A stretch of 64,000 bases of DNA from Paracoccus sediminis (GTDB taxonomy: Bacteria > Pseudomonadota > Alphaproteobacteria > Rhodobacterales > Rhodobacteraceae): positions 34,928 through 98,927 of the forward strand of contig NZ_FZNM01000012.1 in NCBI RefSeq assembly GCF_900188295.1, read 5' to 3'. The notes beneath the pieces were generated by a model. The model ran no database searches. It was not told the origin of the DNA and worked only from the letters and a program-made list of their open reading frames with translations. Made by a program: the position numbers and the translations under genes. The first letter of the stretch is position 1. Every line of letters begins with the position of its first letter. Positions 1-8,995 of this stretch are shown here, one piece after another.

Positions 1-1043
1 TTGCCAATTCCATCGTCGGCCGGTTCCGGGGCGGGCTGTCGCTGACGGCCGTCTGGGGCTGCTTCCTGTTCGGCGGCGTCAGCGGATCGGCCGCCGCCGA
101 TGCCGCGGCCATCGGCACGGTGATGGTGCCCGACATGAAGCGCCAGGGCTATGACGTGGACTATTCGGCGGCGCTGATCGCGGTGTCGTCGCTGATGGCG
201 CCGCTGGTGCCGCCGTCCATCGCGATGATCCTCTATGGCGCGCTGTCGGGCACGTCCATTGCGCAGCTGCTGATCGCGGGGCTGGCGCCCGGCATCCTGC
301 TGGCGACCCTGCTGTCGGTCTATGCGATCATCGTTGCGCGCCGGCGCAACTATCCCACCGCCCCCGCGCAATCGCTGGCCGAGATCGTCCAGGGCTTCTG
401 GAAGGCGATCCCGGTCCTGCTGCTGCCGGTCATCATCGTCGTCGGCATCCGCGGCGGCATCTTCACCGCGACCGAGGCCGCCGCCATCGCCGCCATCTAT
501 GCGCTGCTGGTGGCGACCTTCCTTTATCGCGCGATGACCTGGGCTTTCCTGAAGGAAGCCTTCATCTCGACCGCGATCATCACGTCGGCGATCTACTTCC
601 TGGTCGCCATCGCCAATATCGCGGGCTTCATCTTCGCCATGGAGCAATTGCCGCAGCAGGCCGTCGCGCTGCTGACCGGCATCTCGGACGATCCTCTCGT
701 CATCCTGCTGATGGTGAACATCATCCTGCTGTTCATGGGCATGTTCCTGGACACCATCGGCGTGCTGATCCTGACGGTTCCGGCGCTGATGGCAATCGGC
801 AGCACCCTGGGCCTGGACCCCGTGCATCTGGGGGTGATGGTGGTCTTCAACGTGCTGGTGGGTTTCGTGACGCCGCCGGTCGGGCTGTGCCTGTTCGTGA
901 TCGCCGGCGTGACCGGGCGGCCGATGGAAAGGATCGCGGTCGCGGCCCTGCCGATGATCGGAATCGCGCTGATCGTTCTGGCGCTGATTACCCTGTTCCC
1001 GCAGATCTCGCTGTTCCTGCCAGAGCTTCTGGGGGCACGGTGA
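1..1043 (+). CDS. TRAP transporter large permease subunit (DctM-like), 5' truncated
   Basis: The reading frame is open from base 3, so the gene begins left of the window; about 346 C-terminal residues are present of the usual 420-440. The first visible residues contain the DctM hallmark GVSGSAAADAAAIGTVMVP, followed by alternating hydrophobic segments and a late FVTPPVGLCLF motif typical of the second half of the TRAP large subunit. It is an inner-membrane protein that uses an ion gradient to import a carboxylate-like ligand delivered by a periplasmic DctP protein, which must lie upstream. Its TGA overlaps the ATG of the next gene, so it opens (or is inside) the catabolic operon running to 4705; the imported compound is probably the substrate of those enzymes. 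Family certain, ligand unknown. Confidence 0.93.
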   Translation, partial: ANSIVGRFRGGLSLTAVWGCFLFGGVSGSAAADAAAIGTVMVPDMKRQGYDVDYSAALIAVSSLMAPLVPPSIAMILYGALSGTSIAQLLIAGLAPGILLATLLSVYAIIVARRRNYPTAPAQSLAEIVQGFWKAIPVLLLPVIIVVGIRGGIFTATEAAAIAAIYALLVATFLYRAMTWAFLKEAFISTAIITSAIYFLVAIANIAGFIFAMEQLPQQAVALLTGISDDPLVILLMVNIILLFMGMFLDTIGVLILTVPALMAIGSTLGLDPVHLGVMVVFNVLVGFVTPPVGLCLFVIAGVTGRPMERIAVAALPMIGIALIVLALITLFPQISLFLPELLGAR

Positions 1044-2125
1044 TGACCGACGCGCTTTCGGTCCCGGTTGGCGGGATTCGCCTGAAGAACCCCATGATCG
1101 CCGCTCCGGGCGAGCACCTGATCGAGGATGCGGGGCTGGCCGCCGCCATCGCCTCGGGGGCGGGCGCGGTGGTGATGAAGTCGACCAACGAATCCCAGGC
1201 GGCAAAGCGCCAACTGCTGCAAGCGGAATATGCCGTCCTGGACCCCGACTGGCGCCCGGTCCCATGGGGGCCGGACGCGCCTGCGGCCGCCACGGTCCTG
1301 AGCCGGTCCGGGCTGCATCCGCTGGCCTTCGAGGCCTGGCTGGATCAGGCCGTCCGGCACGACCGGCTGGCCCGCGCCGCCGACTGCCTGCTGGTGCCGT
1401 CGCTGGTGCTTGCCGATCTTGATGCGGCGACCGGCCTTGCCCGGCAGATCGCGCAGGCAGGATTGCAGGTGCTGGAGCTGAACATCGGCACGCCCTATGC
1501 CAGCCAGGCCGCGCGCGGGGCGGTGTCCACCGAACTCGATCCGGCGCGGGTCGGCCAGATCGTCCGAGCGGTGGCTTCGGCGGTCACCATCCCTGTCTGG
1601 GTCAAGCTGTCGGGCCAGAGCGAGCGTGTGACGGCCCTGGCCGCCGCCGCGACCGGGGCCGGGGCAGCAACGGTGGTGATCGCCGGGCGGGCACTGGGAC
1701 TGCTGCCCGACCTTCAGGCCATGGCGCCGCATCTGGGCACCAGTTGCGGCATCGGCGGCTTCTGGAACCTGCCGCTGACCTGCCATTGGCTGGCGGAAAC
1801 GCGGGCGGTCCTGGGACCGGACCAGCCGCTGATCGGCATCAACGGCGCGACGAACGGCCACGACGTCGCCCGCATGATGCTGGCGGGCGCATCCGCCGTG
1901 GGCCTGTCCTCGGCCGTGATGCTGCGCGGCCATGGCCTCCTGACAGAGGCGGTTGAGAGCCTGGCTGCCTATTGCCGGGACAAGGACGTGACCGCCCCGG
2001 ATCTGGTCGGACGGGCCGCCGATGCCCGCCGCCGCTTTGCCGACATGCCCGTGCTGGACGAGGTCTGGCGGCACCATATTCCCGCGCAGGCTGCGCGGCC
2101 AACCGATCAAGGGAGAACGACATGA
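1043..2125 (+). CDS. Dihydroorotate-dehydrogenase-like FMN protein
   Basis: A 360-aa TIM-barrel flavoprotein of the PyrD/dihydropyrimidine-dehydrogenase superfamily. Seen: an N-terminal substrate strand (RLKNPMIAAPGEH), K-S-T-N just after it, LNIGTPYASQ at the place where PyrD-type enzymes carry the catalytic loop, VKLSGQSE as a phosphate/FMN strand, and the C-terminal NGATNGHD glycine-rich FMN-phosphate region. The loop lacks the Cys of class 1A or the Ser-X-Pro of ordinary dihydropyrimidine enzymes, so it is probably not a housekeeping pyrD. The ATG at 1043 overlaps the preceding stop (TGATG); its own TGA overlaps the next ATG. By position it should oxidise or reduce the TRAP-imported substrate or an intermediate. 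Specific reaction not recognisable. Confidence 0.8.
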   Translation: MTDALSVPVGGIRLKNPMIAAPGEHLIEDAGLAAAIASGAGAVVMKSTNESQAAKRQLLQAEYAVLDPDWRPVPWGPDAPAAATVLSRSGLHPLAFEAWLDQAVRHDRLARAADCLLVPSLVLADLDAATGLARQIAQAGLQVLELNIGTPYASQAARGAVSTELDPARVGQIVRAVASAVTIPVWVKLSGQSERVTALAAAATGAGAATVVIAGRALGLLPDLQAMAPHLGTSCGIGGFWNLPLTCHWLAETRAVLGPDQPLIGINGATNGHDVARMMLAGASAVGLSSAVMLRGHGLLTEAVESLAAYCRDKDVTAPDLVGRAADARRRFADMPVLDEVWRHHIPAQAARPTDQGRTT

Positions 2126-3021
2126 CCGACATGACCGACCGCATCGACGCGCTGATGAAGGGCGCGGTGGATCTGCACATCCATTCCGGCCCTTCGCTGC
2201 ATCCGCGCAAGCTGGACCACATCGCCGCCGTGCGCGAGGCGGATGAACAGGGCATGGCCGCGATCCTGCTGAAGGATCATTATTACCCGACGATGCCAGT
2301 CGCCCGGCTAATCAACGAGAACTGCGGCTTCACGACGCAGGCCATCGGGTCGATCGTTCTGAACAACCCGCTGGGCGGGCTGAACCCCGCCGCCGTGGAT
2401 TACGCGCTGAAACAAGGCGCGCGAGTCGTCTGGATGGCGACGGCGCACGCCAAGAACCACATGGACCACGAGGCGGACAAGCCCGGCTTCAAGTTCCCCC
2501 AGAACACCGCCAAGACCGTGGCGCCGGTCCCGCTGACCCTGACCGACGACAACGGCGCCGTGCGCGACGAGGTCAAGCACATCCTGGACCTGATCGCCGA
2601 GGCGGACGCGGTCGTGTCGGGCGGGCATCACCACGCGCGCGAACTGCTGCCCTTCTACGAGGAAGCCAAGGCGCGCGGCGTCAAGCGTCTGTTCCTGAAC
2701 CATCCGACCTATGTGAACGACTGTTCGTTCCAGGAAATCGCGCATCTGGTCGGCATGGGCGTGAAGATGGAGCATTCGGCCTGCATGTTCATCGAATCCA
2801 CCTTCACGATGTTCGACACCGGCCATCTGAAATCCGTGATCGACGCGGCGGGCGTGGAAAATACCTTCTTCGGCACCGATCTGGGCCAGAAGAACAATCC
2901 CAACCCCGCCGAGGGGATGCGGATGATGATCGAACTGCTGCTGGACTGCGGCTATGCCGATGACGAGGTCCGCCAGATGACCACGACCGTCGGCGCCGAA
3001 CTGGTCGGGCTGGCGGCATGA
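2122..3021 (+). CDS. DUF6282 family protein (amidohydrolase-like)
   Basis: 299 aa. The N-terminal VDLHIHSGPS motif is the DxHxH-type metal site of amidohydrolase/PHP-like barrels; further His-rich segments (KDHYYPT, GGHHHARELLPF) and a late GTDLGQ could supply remaining metal ligands. This pattern matches the DUF6282 family, which has no settled activity and often lies next to HpcH/HpaI aldolases and TRAP transporters. ATG overlaps the upstream TGA by 4 nt and its stop overlaps the next ATG, so translation is coupled. Inferred role: hydrolysis of a cyclic or amide intermediate produced by the flavoprotein. Function otherwise unknown. Confidence 0.78.
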   Translation: MTDMTDRIDALMKGAVDLHIHSGPSLHPRKLDHIAAVREADEQGMAAILLKDHYYPTMPVARLINENCGFTTQAIGSIVLNNPLGGLNPAAVDYALKQGARVVWMATAHAKNHMDHEADKPGFKFPQNTAKTVAPVPLTLTDDNGAVRDEVKHILDLIAEADAVVSGGHHHARELLPFYEEAKARGVKRLFLNHPTYVNDCSFQEIAHLVGMGVKMEHSACMFIESTFTMFDTGHLKSVIDAAGVENTFFGTDLGQKNNPNPAEGMRMMIELLLDCGYADDEVRQMTTTVGAELVGLAA

Positions 3022-3773
3022 CCGGAACAAGCCTTCGCGCGCGGATACGGGCGGGCGAAACGGTGGTCGGCACCTTCGTCAAGACCCCAGCCCCCCATGT
3101 CGTCGAGATCCTGGGCCTCGCCGGCCTCGACTTCGCGGTGGCCGACCAGGAACATGCGCCCATCGGTCTGGCCCAGATGGACATGCTGGCGATGGCGGCG
3201 CGGGCCAGCGGCCTGCCGCTGCTGTCGCGCCGCTGGGGCGCCCGGCCCGACTGGATCGCGCCCCTGCTGGATCTGGGCTGCGCGGGCGTCATGGTCCCGC
3301 ATGTGGCCGATCGCGCCACGGCCGAGGCGGTCTGCGCGGCGGCCAAGTTCGACCGGGGCAGCCGCGGCATCTCGCCCTCGCCCAGGGCGGGGGGCTATGG
3401 CAGCCTGGGTCTTCTGGACTATCGCCGCCGCTGCGACGAGGACAGCGTGGTGATGGTGCAGATCGAGGACGCGCCCGCGCTGAACCGGCTGGACGACATC
3501 GCCGCGTGCCGGGACGTGGACGTGCTGTTCGTTGGTCCCGCCGACCTGTCGCAGTCGCTGCGCGTGGGCTTTCCATCGCCGGAACTGGACGCCGCGATCC
3601 TGCGCGTCACCCAGGCCGCGCGCCGGGCCAGAGTCGCCACCGGCCTGTTCGTCGGCGACGAGACGCAGATCCCGGTCTGGCAGGAACGCGGCGTCACCGT
3701 ATTCGTCTGCGGCTCGGACCAGAGCCTGCTGATGAAGGGCGCGCGCCGCCTGATGACAACCCGGCAGGCCTGA
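3018..3773 (+). CDS. HpcH/HpaI aldolase family protein
   Basis: 251 aa, the normal length for class II pyruvate aldolases of the HpcH/HpaI/GarL family. Seen: GTFVKTPAPHVVEILG start, ADQEH catalytic His region, GCAGVMVPHV, VQIED (metal Glu) and FVGPADLS (metal Asp). Such enzymes cleave 2-oxo-4-hydroxy acids to pyruvate plus an aldehyde with Mg2+/Mn2+. The ATG overlaps the DUF6282 stop by 4 nt. In this operon it is the likely carbon-carbon cleavage step. SRRW replaces the usual R-V-P after the barrel strand, so substrate range may differ from HpaI. Confidence 0.88.
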   Translation: MTGTSLRARIRAGETVVGTFVKTPAPHVVEILGLAGLDFAVADQEHAPIGLAQMDMLAMAARASGLPLLSRRWGARPDWIAPLLDLGCAGVMVPHVADRATAEAVCAAAKFDRGSRGISPSPRAGGYGSLGLLDYRRRCDEDSVVMVQIEDAPALNRLDDIAACRDVDVLFVGPADLSQSLRVGFPSPELDAAILRVTQAARRARVATGLFVGDETQIPVWQERGVTVFVCGSDQSLLMKGARRLMTTRQA

Positions 3774-3799
3774 ACCTGCTGCTTCTGAAAGGACATAGG

Positions 3800-4705
3800 A
3801 TGTACACGGGCAAGGATCCGCGCGCCGATCTGTTCGCCGCCACCACCAAGCCGCCTGCGACCGGTCTGATTGCCGAGGATCAACTCGCGCTGTTCTACGG
3901 TACGCCGCCACAGGCCGAGGGGGTCGGCTGGAAAAGCTGGTATCATCGGGGAAACAATTTCGTACTCGCCTATTCCGAGGCCGCGCCGGGGGCCGTCTTC
4001 GCCCGCGACGGCCAGCCCGATGAATATGTCGTCTATCTTCCCGATGCCGCGCATGGCGCGGTGATCGAGGCTGGCGACGAACGTGTGGCGGTGCCCGGTT
4101 ATAGGATCGCCTTCGTGCCGCCCGGCGACAGCCGCGTGACGCTGCCCGAAGGCGGGGTGCTGGTGCGCCTGTTCACGACCCGATCAACCGACCTTGCCGA
4201 GGCCGCGTCGAATGCGCGGGCCTATGACGCGGCCCGCACCCACATTCCCCCCTTCGAGGCCTGGCCCGCGCCAAAGCACGGCTTCCGGGTGCGGCATTAT
4301 TCGCTGGACGTGCCCGCCGAACCGGGCCGCTTTGGGCGCATCTTTCGCTGCACGACCTTCATGGTGAACATCTTCGAGCCGCAGAAAGGCCCGCGCGACA
4401 CCACCAGGATGTCGCCACACCACCACGACGACTTCGAACAGTGCTCGCTGGCGCTGAAGGGCAAATTCGTTCATCACCTGCGTTGGCCATGGACCGTGGA
4501 CATGGCCGACTGGCGCGACGACCGGCATGTCGAGGTCGGCTCGCCCTCGTCACTGGTCATCCCGCCGCCCGTGATCCACACGACCCGTGCCATGGACGCC
4601 GCGGACAACGATCTGGTGGATATCTTCTGCCCGCCCCGGATGGACTTTTCCCTGAAGCCGGGATGGGTGCTGAATGCCGAGGACTATCCCCTGCCAAAGG
4701 ACTAG
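3800..4705 (+). CDS. Cupin-domain protein
   Basis: 301 aa from an ATG preceded by GAAAGGA at 3786-3792. The C-terminal half has a cupin metal motif (SPHHHDDFEQ) and a second conserved His (PPPVIHTT); the N-terminal half has a poorer cupin-like beta-rich segment (VVYLPDAAHGAVIEAG), so this may be a bicupin like 5-keto-4-deoxyuronate or 5-deoxyglucuronate isomerases. It is the last gene of the TRAP operon, 26 nt after the aldolase. Possible roles are isomerisation of a sugar acid-like intermediate or a ring-cleaving dioxygenase; the sequence does not decide. Confidence 0.75.
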   Translation: MYTGKDPRADLFAATTKPPATGLIAEDQLALFYGTPPQAEGVGWKSWYHRGNNFVLAYSEAAPGAVFARDGQPDEYVVYLPDAAHGAVIEAGDERVAVPGYRIAFVPPGDSRVTLPEGGVLVRLFTTRSTDLAEAASNARAYDAARTHIPPFEAWPAPKHGFRVRHYSLDVPAEPGRFGRIFRCTTFMVNIFEPQKGPRDTTRMSPHHHDDFEQCSLALKGKFVHHLRWPWTVDMADWRDDRHVEVGSPSSLVIPPPVIHTTRAMDAADNDLVDIFCPPRMDFSLKPGWVLNAEDYPLPKD

Positions 4706-4938
4706 ACCGGAACGTCATCGCCCGGCATTCGGCAATCGGCTGGGCAGTCCCGGCAACGGATGGGACGGGCCATGCTGGATCGATCCGGCTCTGAAGGCCG
4801 GATTTCGCGGATGCATCCAGAGGCGCGGGATCGGATTCACCGCGCCCGAGACAGCATGATGCCGGCCCGGATTTGCCGCATCACCAGCGGTTCGGTGCCG
4901 CCCGCTTCGGCCCGTTCCGTGCGCCCGCCCATGTCATG
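4706..4938. other. Convergent intergenic region with a 31-codon ORF
   Basis: This lies between the convergent cupin and exporter genes. On the minus strand a short frame (4932 down to 4837, MGGRTERAEA... ending MLSRAR) starts 6 nt after the exporter stop and has protein-like composition, but it has no ribosome binding site and no family I recognise. The run CATGTCATGTCATGTC (4930-4945) is a small tandem repeat over the exporter stop codon. No clear intrinsic terminator was seen. Confidence 0.35.
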
Positions 4939-5964
4939 TCATGTCAGGAAAATCCTTGCGAACACCAGTGCCTGTCCAAGAAGAAAGGCGGTGTCGACCA
5001 CGATCAGGACCAGGCCGCGCACGCCCGGCGCAAACAGCTGTTGCAGCGATGTCTTCACACCAAGCGCCGAAATGGCCATGACCAGCAGGAACCGGGACAC
5101 ATCGCTGGCAAGGTCCAGGACCGGTTCGGGAAAAGACAGGAAATTGCGCGCCATCATCAGAATCAGAAACGCCACCACAAACCATGGAAGACCGACCGCC
5201 GCCCCCGATTCCCTGCGAAAGAACAGCGTCACCGCCACCAGCACGACGGGCAGCAAGGCCACCCGCAGCAGCTTGGTGAACGTGGCGATATCGCCCGCCG
5301 TGTCGCCGACCGAATAGCCTGCGCCGACGACTTGGGCGACGTCGTGAATCGTTGCGCCGATCAGATAGCCGATCTCGATGTCCGTCAGCCCCAGGGATCC
5401 GAACAGCATCGGATAAGCGATCATGGCCAAGGTCGACATCGCGGTCACCCCCACGACGGTCAGCAGCAGATCCTCGTCCTTGAAATGCGCCTTGGGCAGG
5501 ACGGCGGCGATGGCCATGGCGGCCGAGGCCCCGCAGATGGCGACGGATCCGCCGGTCAGCAAACCAAAGGCCGTGTTTCGCCTGAACAGCCGGGCAAAGA
5601 CCACGCCACCGATCACGGTAATCGCCAGCATCCCGGCGACGCCCACGATCGGCACGACGCCCAGTTGCGACACGTCCCCAAAGGTCAGGCGCAGCCCCAG
5701 CAGGGCGACCCCCAGCCGCAGCAGGCTGCGCGAGCAGAAGGTGATGCCTGCGGCCGTCGGGGGCGCCTCGCCGAGAAAGTTGAACGCCATGCCGATCAGC
5801 AGCGCAAACAGCATGGCCGGGGCGCCGTAATGTTCGTCCAGAAAGCTGGACGCCAGGGCAATGATGGCCGCCAAGGCCATGCCGCCGCGGTGGTGGCGGA
5901 ACCACTCCACCGTCTGATGCGGCAGGGACATGGGCGAACGCTCACCCTGCTCAGGATGCGACAT
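4939..5964 (-). CDS. YeiH/UPF0324 family putative sulfite/sulfate exporter
   Basis: About 341 aa with around ten hydrophobic segments. Family marks are LRLGVALLGLRLTFGDV, GGSVAICGASAAMA and GATIHDVAQVVGAGY, as in the PSE (putative sulfate exporter, YeiH) family. Such carriers recur in sulfonate degradation operons, where desulfonation releases toxic sulfite. It is the last gene of the minus-strand operon that contains cuyA, and its chosen ATG (5964) overlaps the end of the dehydrogenase gene by 14 nt; a second ATG at 5931 is possible. Inferred job: exporting the sulfite formed by CuyA. Confidence 0.85.
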   Translation of the reverse strand: MSHPEQGERSPMSLPHQTVEWFRHHRGGMALAAIIALASSFLDEHYGAPAMLFALLIGMAFNFLGEAPPTAAGITFCSRSLLRLGVALLGLRLTFGDVSQLGVVPIVGVAGMLAITVIGGVVFARLFRRNTAFGLLTGGSVAICGASAAMAIAAVLPKAHFKDEDLLLTVVGVTAMSTLAMIAYPMLFGSLGLTDIEIGYLIGATIHDVAQVVGAGYSVGDTAGDIATFTKLLRVALLPVVLVAVTLFFRRESGAAVGLPWFVVAFLILMMARNFLSFPEPVLDLASDVSRFLLVMAISALGVKTSLQQLFAPGVRGLVLIVVDTAFLLGQALVFARIFLT

Positions 5965-7261
5965 CAGTTGCACCCAGATCGAAAACCTGGTCCGGAAAGA
6001 ACTTGGCCAGGCGGATGTCGGCGGACCGGGCATGGCCCTCCATCCCTTCAAGCCGAGAGATCCGCGCGGTGGCTTCGGCCAGGGGGCGGGCGCCGTGCCG
6101 GGTGGCGCGTTGCCATGTCACGGTTTTCATGAACTTGTGCACCGACAGCCCGCCCGTATAGCGGGCCGCGCCCGAGGTGGGCAGGACATGGTTCGGACCC
6201 GCCGCCTTGTCGCCGAACGCGACGGTCGTTTCCTCGCCCAGAAAAAGCGAGCCATAGGCCTTCAGGCGGCGCAGCCACCAGTCCAGATCGGCCGCCTGGA
6301 CATGCAGATGTTCGGGCGCATAGCTGTCGGCGACCGACGCCATTTCCTCGGGGGTGCTGCACAGCATGACCTCGGCGAAATCGGTCCATGCGGACAAGGC
6401 GCTCTGGCGGTTGGGTTCCGGCAAGGCGGCGATCAGGTCCGGCGCCAGAGCCAGAACCCGCTGGGCCAGATTCCGATCCGATGTCACCAGCCAGACGGGC
6501 GAGTTATAGCCGTGCTCGGCCTGGCCGATCAGATCGGCGGCCACCAGGTCCGGGTCGGCCGAACCGTCAGCGATCACCATGCTGTCGGTCGGACCCGCGA
6601 CCATGTCGATGCCGACACCGCCAAACAGCAGCCGCTTGGCCTCGGCGACATACTGGTTCCCCGGTCCCACCAGGATATCGGACTTGGGAAGCCCGAACAG
6701 CCCGCCCGCCATGGCGGCGATGCCCTGCACGCCGCCGATCGACAGGATCGCATCCGCGCCGCACAGATCCATCGTGTACAGGATTGCCGGCGGGATGCCG
6801 ATCCCCGGACGCGGCGGGGAGCAGGCGGCGATATGGGGCACGCCCGCGACCTTGGCCGTCGTGATCGTCATGATGGCACTGGCGATATGGCTGTAACGGC
6901 CGCCGGGCACATAGCAGCCGGCCGCCGATATCGGGATATGCCGTTGCCCGGCCACCAGCCCCGGCAGGATCTCGATCCGGCATTCGGACAGGGTGTCGCG
7001 CTGCGCACGGGCAAAGCGGCTGATGTTGTCATGGGCGAATCGAATGTCGGCTTTCAGCCGTTCGGGCACCTGCGCCGCCGCCGCGGCACGCTGTTCACGG
7101 GTGACAACGATGTCGCCGGTCCATCTGTCCAGGTCTTTGGCATAGGCACGGACCGCGTCCTCCTGACCGTCGGCGATCCTGGCAAGCATCTGGGCCACGA
7201 CACGGCGCACGTCGTCCTGTTCCGTCTCGGCGGTTCGGACGGCCTTCTTGAGGTAAATCAT
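5951..7261 (-). CDS. HisD-like dehydrogenase, probably sulfopropanediol dehydrogenase type (HpsN-like)
   Basis: 436 aa, NAD- and zinc-dependent histidinol-dehydrogenase fold. Seen: ISAAGCYVPGGRYSHIASA, VGPGNQYVAEAKR, AGPTDSMVIAD, Zn-ligand regions QAEHGYNSP and EHLHVQ, and GPNHVLPTSGAARYTGGLSV. Sequence style (start MIYLKK, RAQRDTL..LPGLVAGQ, LEGMEGHA near the end) is that of HpsN, the 2,3-dihydroxypropane-1-sulfonate dehydrogenase, more than that of biosynthetic HisD, and no other his genes are nearby. It sits 16 nt after a TauC-like permease gene and in an operon with cuyA. Oxidation of a sulfonated alcohol to the acid (e.g. to sulfolactate) is the likely reaction; histidinol as substrate is not excluded. 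Confidence 0.8.
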   Translation of the reverse strand: MIYLKKAVRTAETEQDDVRRVVAQMLARIADGQEDAVRAYAKDLDRWTGDIVVTREQRAAAAAQVPERLKADIRFAHDNISRFARAQRDTLSECRIEILPGLVAGQRHIPISAAGCYVPGGRYSHIASAIMTITTAKVAGVPHIAACSPPRPGIGIPPAILYTMDLCGADAILSIGGVQGIAAMAGGLFGLPKSDILVGPGNQYVAEAKRLLFGGVGIDMVAGPTDSMVIADGSADPDLVAADLIGQAEHGYNSPVWLVTSDRNLAQRVLALAPDLIAALPEPNRQSALSAWTDFAEVMLCSTPEEMASVADSYAPEHLHVQAADLDWWLRRLKAYGSLFLGEETTVAFGDKAAGPNHVLPTSGAARYTGGLSVHKFMKTVTWQRATRHGARPLAEATARISRLEGMEGHARSADIRLAKFFPDQVFDLGATDVAS

Positions 7262-7277
7262 GTCTTTGACCTTCCGG

Positions 7278-8147
7278 TTACATTCTGCCCTTCCAGGGCA
7301 CCAGGCGGCGTTCGACGAAGCGCATCAGCAGATCGAACGCAAAGGCGATGCAGGCAATGACGAAGATGCCCATGATGACCACGGGGGTTTGCAGGAACTG
7401 GCTGGCCGACAGGACCATATAGCCAAGCCCCTTGGTCGCGGCGACCATTTCGGCGGCGACCAGCGTGGTCCAGCCGAACCCGATGCCGATGCGCATCGAG
7501 GTCAGGATTTCCGGCATGGCCGACGGCATGATGACATGCCGCATGACCTGCCACCGCGTCGCCCCGAACGAATAGGCGGCATGGATCTGTTCGATGGCGG
7601 CGGATTTGACACCCGACCGTGCCCCCAGGACGACCGGGGCAAACACCGACAGGAAGATCAGCAGGATCTTGGACGTTTCGCCGATCCCGAACCAGATAAT
7701 CATCAGTGGAAGATAGGCCAGCGGCGGGATCGGGCGGTAGAATTCGATGGGTGGATCGAACAACCCCCGCATGACCGGGCTCATGCCCATGGCCAGACCC
7801 AGCGGCAACCCGATGGCGCAGGCCAGAAGGAAGGCGCCGAACACGCGCGCGGTCGATATGGCGACATGTTCCAAAAACGGAGTGCCAGTATAGCCGGTCT
7901 GCCACACCGACACGAACTTTTCCACGATGGTCAGCGGGGATGGCACGAACAGCGGCTTGACCCACCCCATCGCCGTGACCAGCCACCAGACGAAAAAGAA
8001 CAGCGCGATCGAGACGGCGGACAACCACAGCGTGTTGCCCTGTCCGGGAACGCCGTATATCTCTCCGGGCCGCGTCGGGCGCGACCGGGCAAGGCGGCCC
8101 AGCAGACCGCCAGCCTTGGGCGTGGCAACCGGATCCTGGATGGTCAT
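7278..8147 (-). CDS. TauC/SsuC-like ABC transporter permease
   Basis: 289 aa integral membrane protein of the BPD_transp_1 family, with the EAA-loop region AAYSFGATRWQVMRHVIMPSAMPEI and six or so membrane spans. This is the permease type of taurine/alkanesulfonate/nitrate importers. Its ATG overlaps the ATPase stop (ATGA at 8144-8147), so the two are translationally coupled. With the adjacent ATPase and binding protein it should form a high-affinity importer for a sulfonate, given CuyA in the same operon. Confidence 0.88.
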   Translation of the reverse strand: MTIQDPVATPKAGGLLGRLARSRPTRPGEIYGVPGQGNTLWLSAVSIALFFFVWWLVTAMGWVKPLFVPSPLTIVEKFVSVWQTGYTGTPFLEHVAISTARVFGAFLLACAIGLPLGLAMGMSPVMRGLFDPPIEFYRPIPPLAYLPLMIIWFGIGETSKILLIFLSVFAPVVLGARSGVKSAAIEQIHAAYSFGATRWQVMRHVIMPSAMPEILTSMRIGIGFGWTTLVAAEMVAATKGLGYMVLSASQFLQTPVVIMGIFVIACIAFAFDLLMRFVERRLVPWKGRM

Positions 8148-8932
8148 GCCGCAGCCTCCTCGTCGGCAAAGATGATTTTCAGAACGTCCTCGCGCAGCCG
8201 GATGAAATCGGGGGACGCCTTGACCTCGCGGGCGGGCGTCCCGTCCAGGAACTGGCGCGAAAAGGGCAGGTCGAACGTATGGGTGATCCGTCCGGGGCGC
8301 GGCGACATGACGATCAGCTTGGTGCCCATGAACAGCGCCTCCTCGACGCTGTGGGTGATGAAGAACACCGATTTGTAGGTGTCGTTCCAGATGTGCAGGA
8401 TCAGTTCCTGCGCCTTTTCGCGCGTCAGGGCGTCAAGCGCCCCCAGGGGTTCGTCCATCAGCAGGATGCGGGGATCGCAGGTCAGCGCGCGGGCGATGCC
8501 GACGCGCTGCTGCATCCCGCCCGACAGCTTGTAGACCGGCGAATCCTGAAAGCCGTCCAGGCCCAGCATGGCGATGAAGCGGTTCGCGGTCCCGATCCGT
8601 GCGGACTTGCCGAGGCCCTGGATTTGCAGCCCGAAGGCCACATTGTCCAGCACGCTGAGCCAGGGCAGGAGGGCATGTTTCTGAAACACGACGGCCCGGT
8701 CGGCGCCCGGACCCGACACATGCCGGCCATCCAGGACAAGACTGCCCGAACTGGGCGAAAGAAACCCGGCAATCAGGTTCAAAAGCGTCGATTTTCCGCA
8801 GCCGGAAGCCCCGAGGGCCACCACGAATTCGTTGTCGTCGATGGTCAGGTTGATCCCGCTCAGCGCCTTGACCGGCGGCCGGCGGTCGGCGGCCGGATAG
8901 ACCACGGACACATCCTGAATGTTCAGTCCCAT
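8144..8932 (-). CDS. TauB/SsuB-like ABC transporter ATP-binding protein
   Basis: 262 aa. Walker A GASGCGKST, Q-loop VVFQKHALLPW, signature LSGGMQQR, Walker B ILLMDEP and the H-loop THSVEEAL are all present. Start chosen at 8932 because AAGGAAG lies 7-13 nt before this ATG; the longer upstream frame lacks protein-like sequence. It energises the neighbouring TauC-like permease. It lies 63 nt after the binding-protein gene in the same operon. Confidence 0.88.
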   Translation of the reverse strand: MGLNIQDVSVVYPAADRRPPVKALSGINLTIDDNEFVVALGASGCGKSTLLNLIAGFLSPSSGSLVLDGRHVSGPGADRAVVFQKHALLPWLSVLDNVAFGLQIQGLGKSARIGTANRFIAMLGLDGFQDSPVYKLSGGMQQRVGIARALTCDPRILLMDEPLGALDALTREKAQELILHIWNDTYKSVFFITHSVEEALFMGTKLIVMSPRPGRITHTFDLPFSRQFLDGTPAREVKASPDFIRLREDVLKIIFADEEAAA

Positions 8933-8995
8933 GAGCTGGCTTCCTTGCGCAGTGACAAGCCCGCCCGGACAGGGCGCCCGGACAGGGACGGGCAC

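Noticed and set aside
593..2110. 505-aa minus-strand frame opposite the TRAP and flavoprotein genes
   Set aside because: Antisense shadow of two well-supported genes; the translation is Arg/Gly/His-rich and matches no family.
5951..7261. Calling the dehydrogenase biosynthetic HisD
   Set aside because: No other histidine genes are near and the sequence style and sulfonate operon context point to the HpsN branch; kept only as an alternative.
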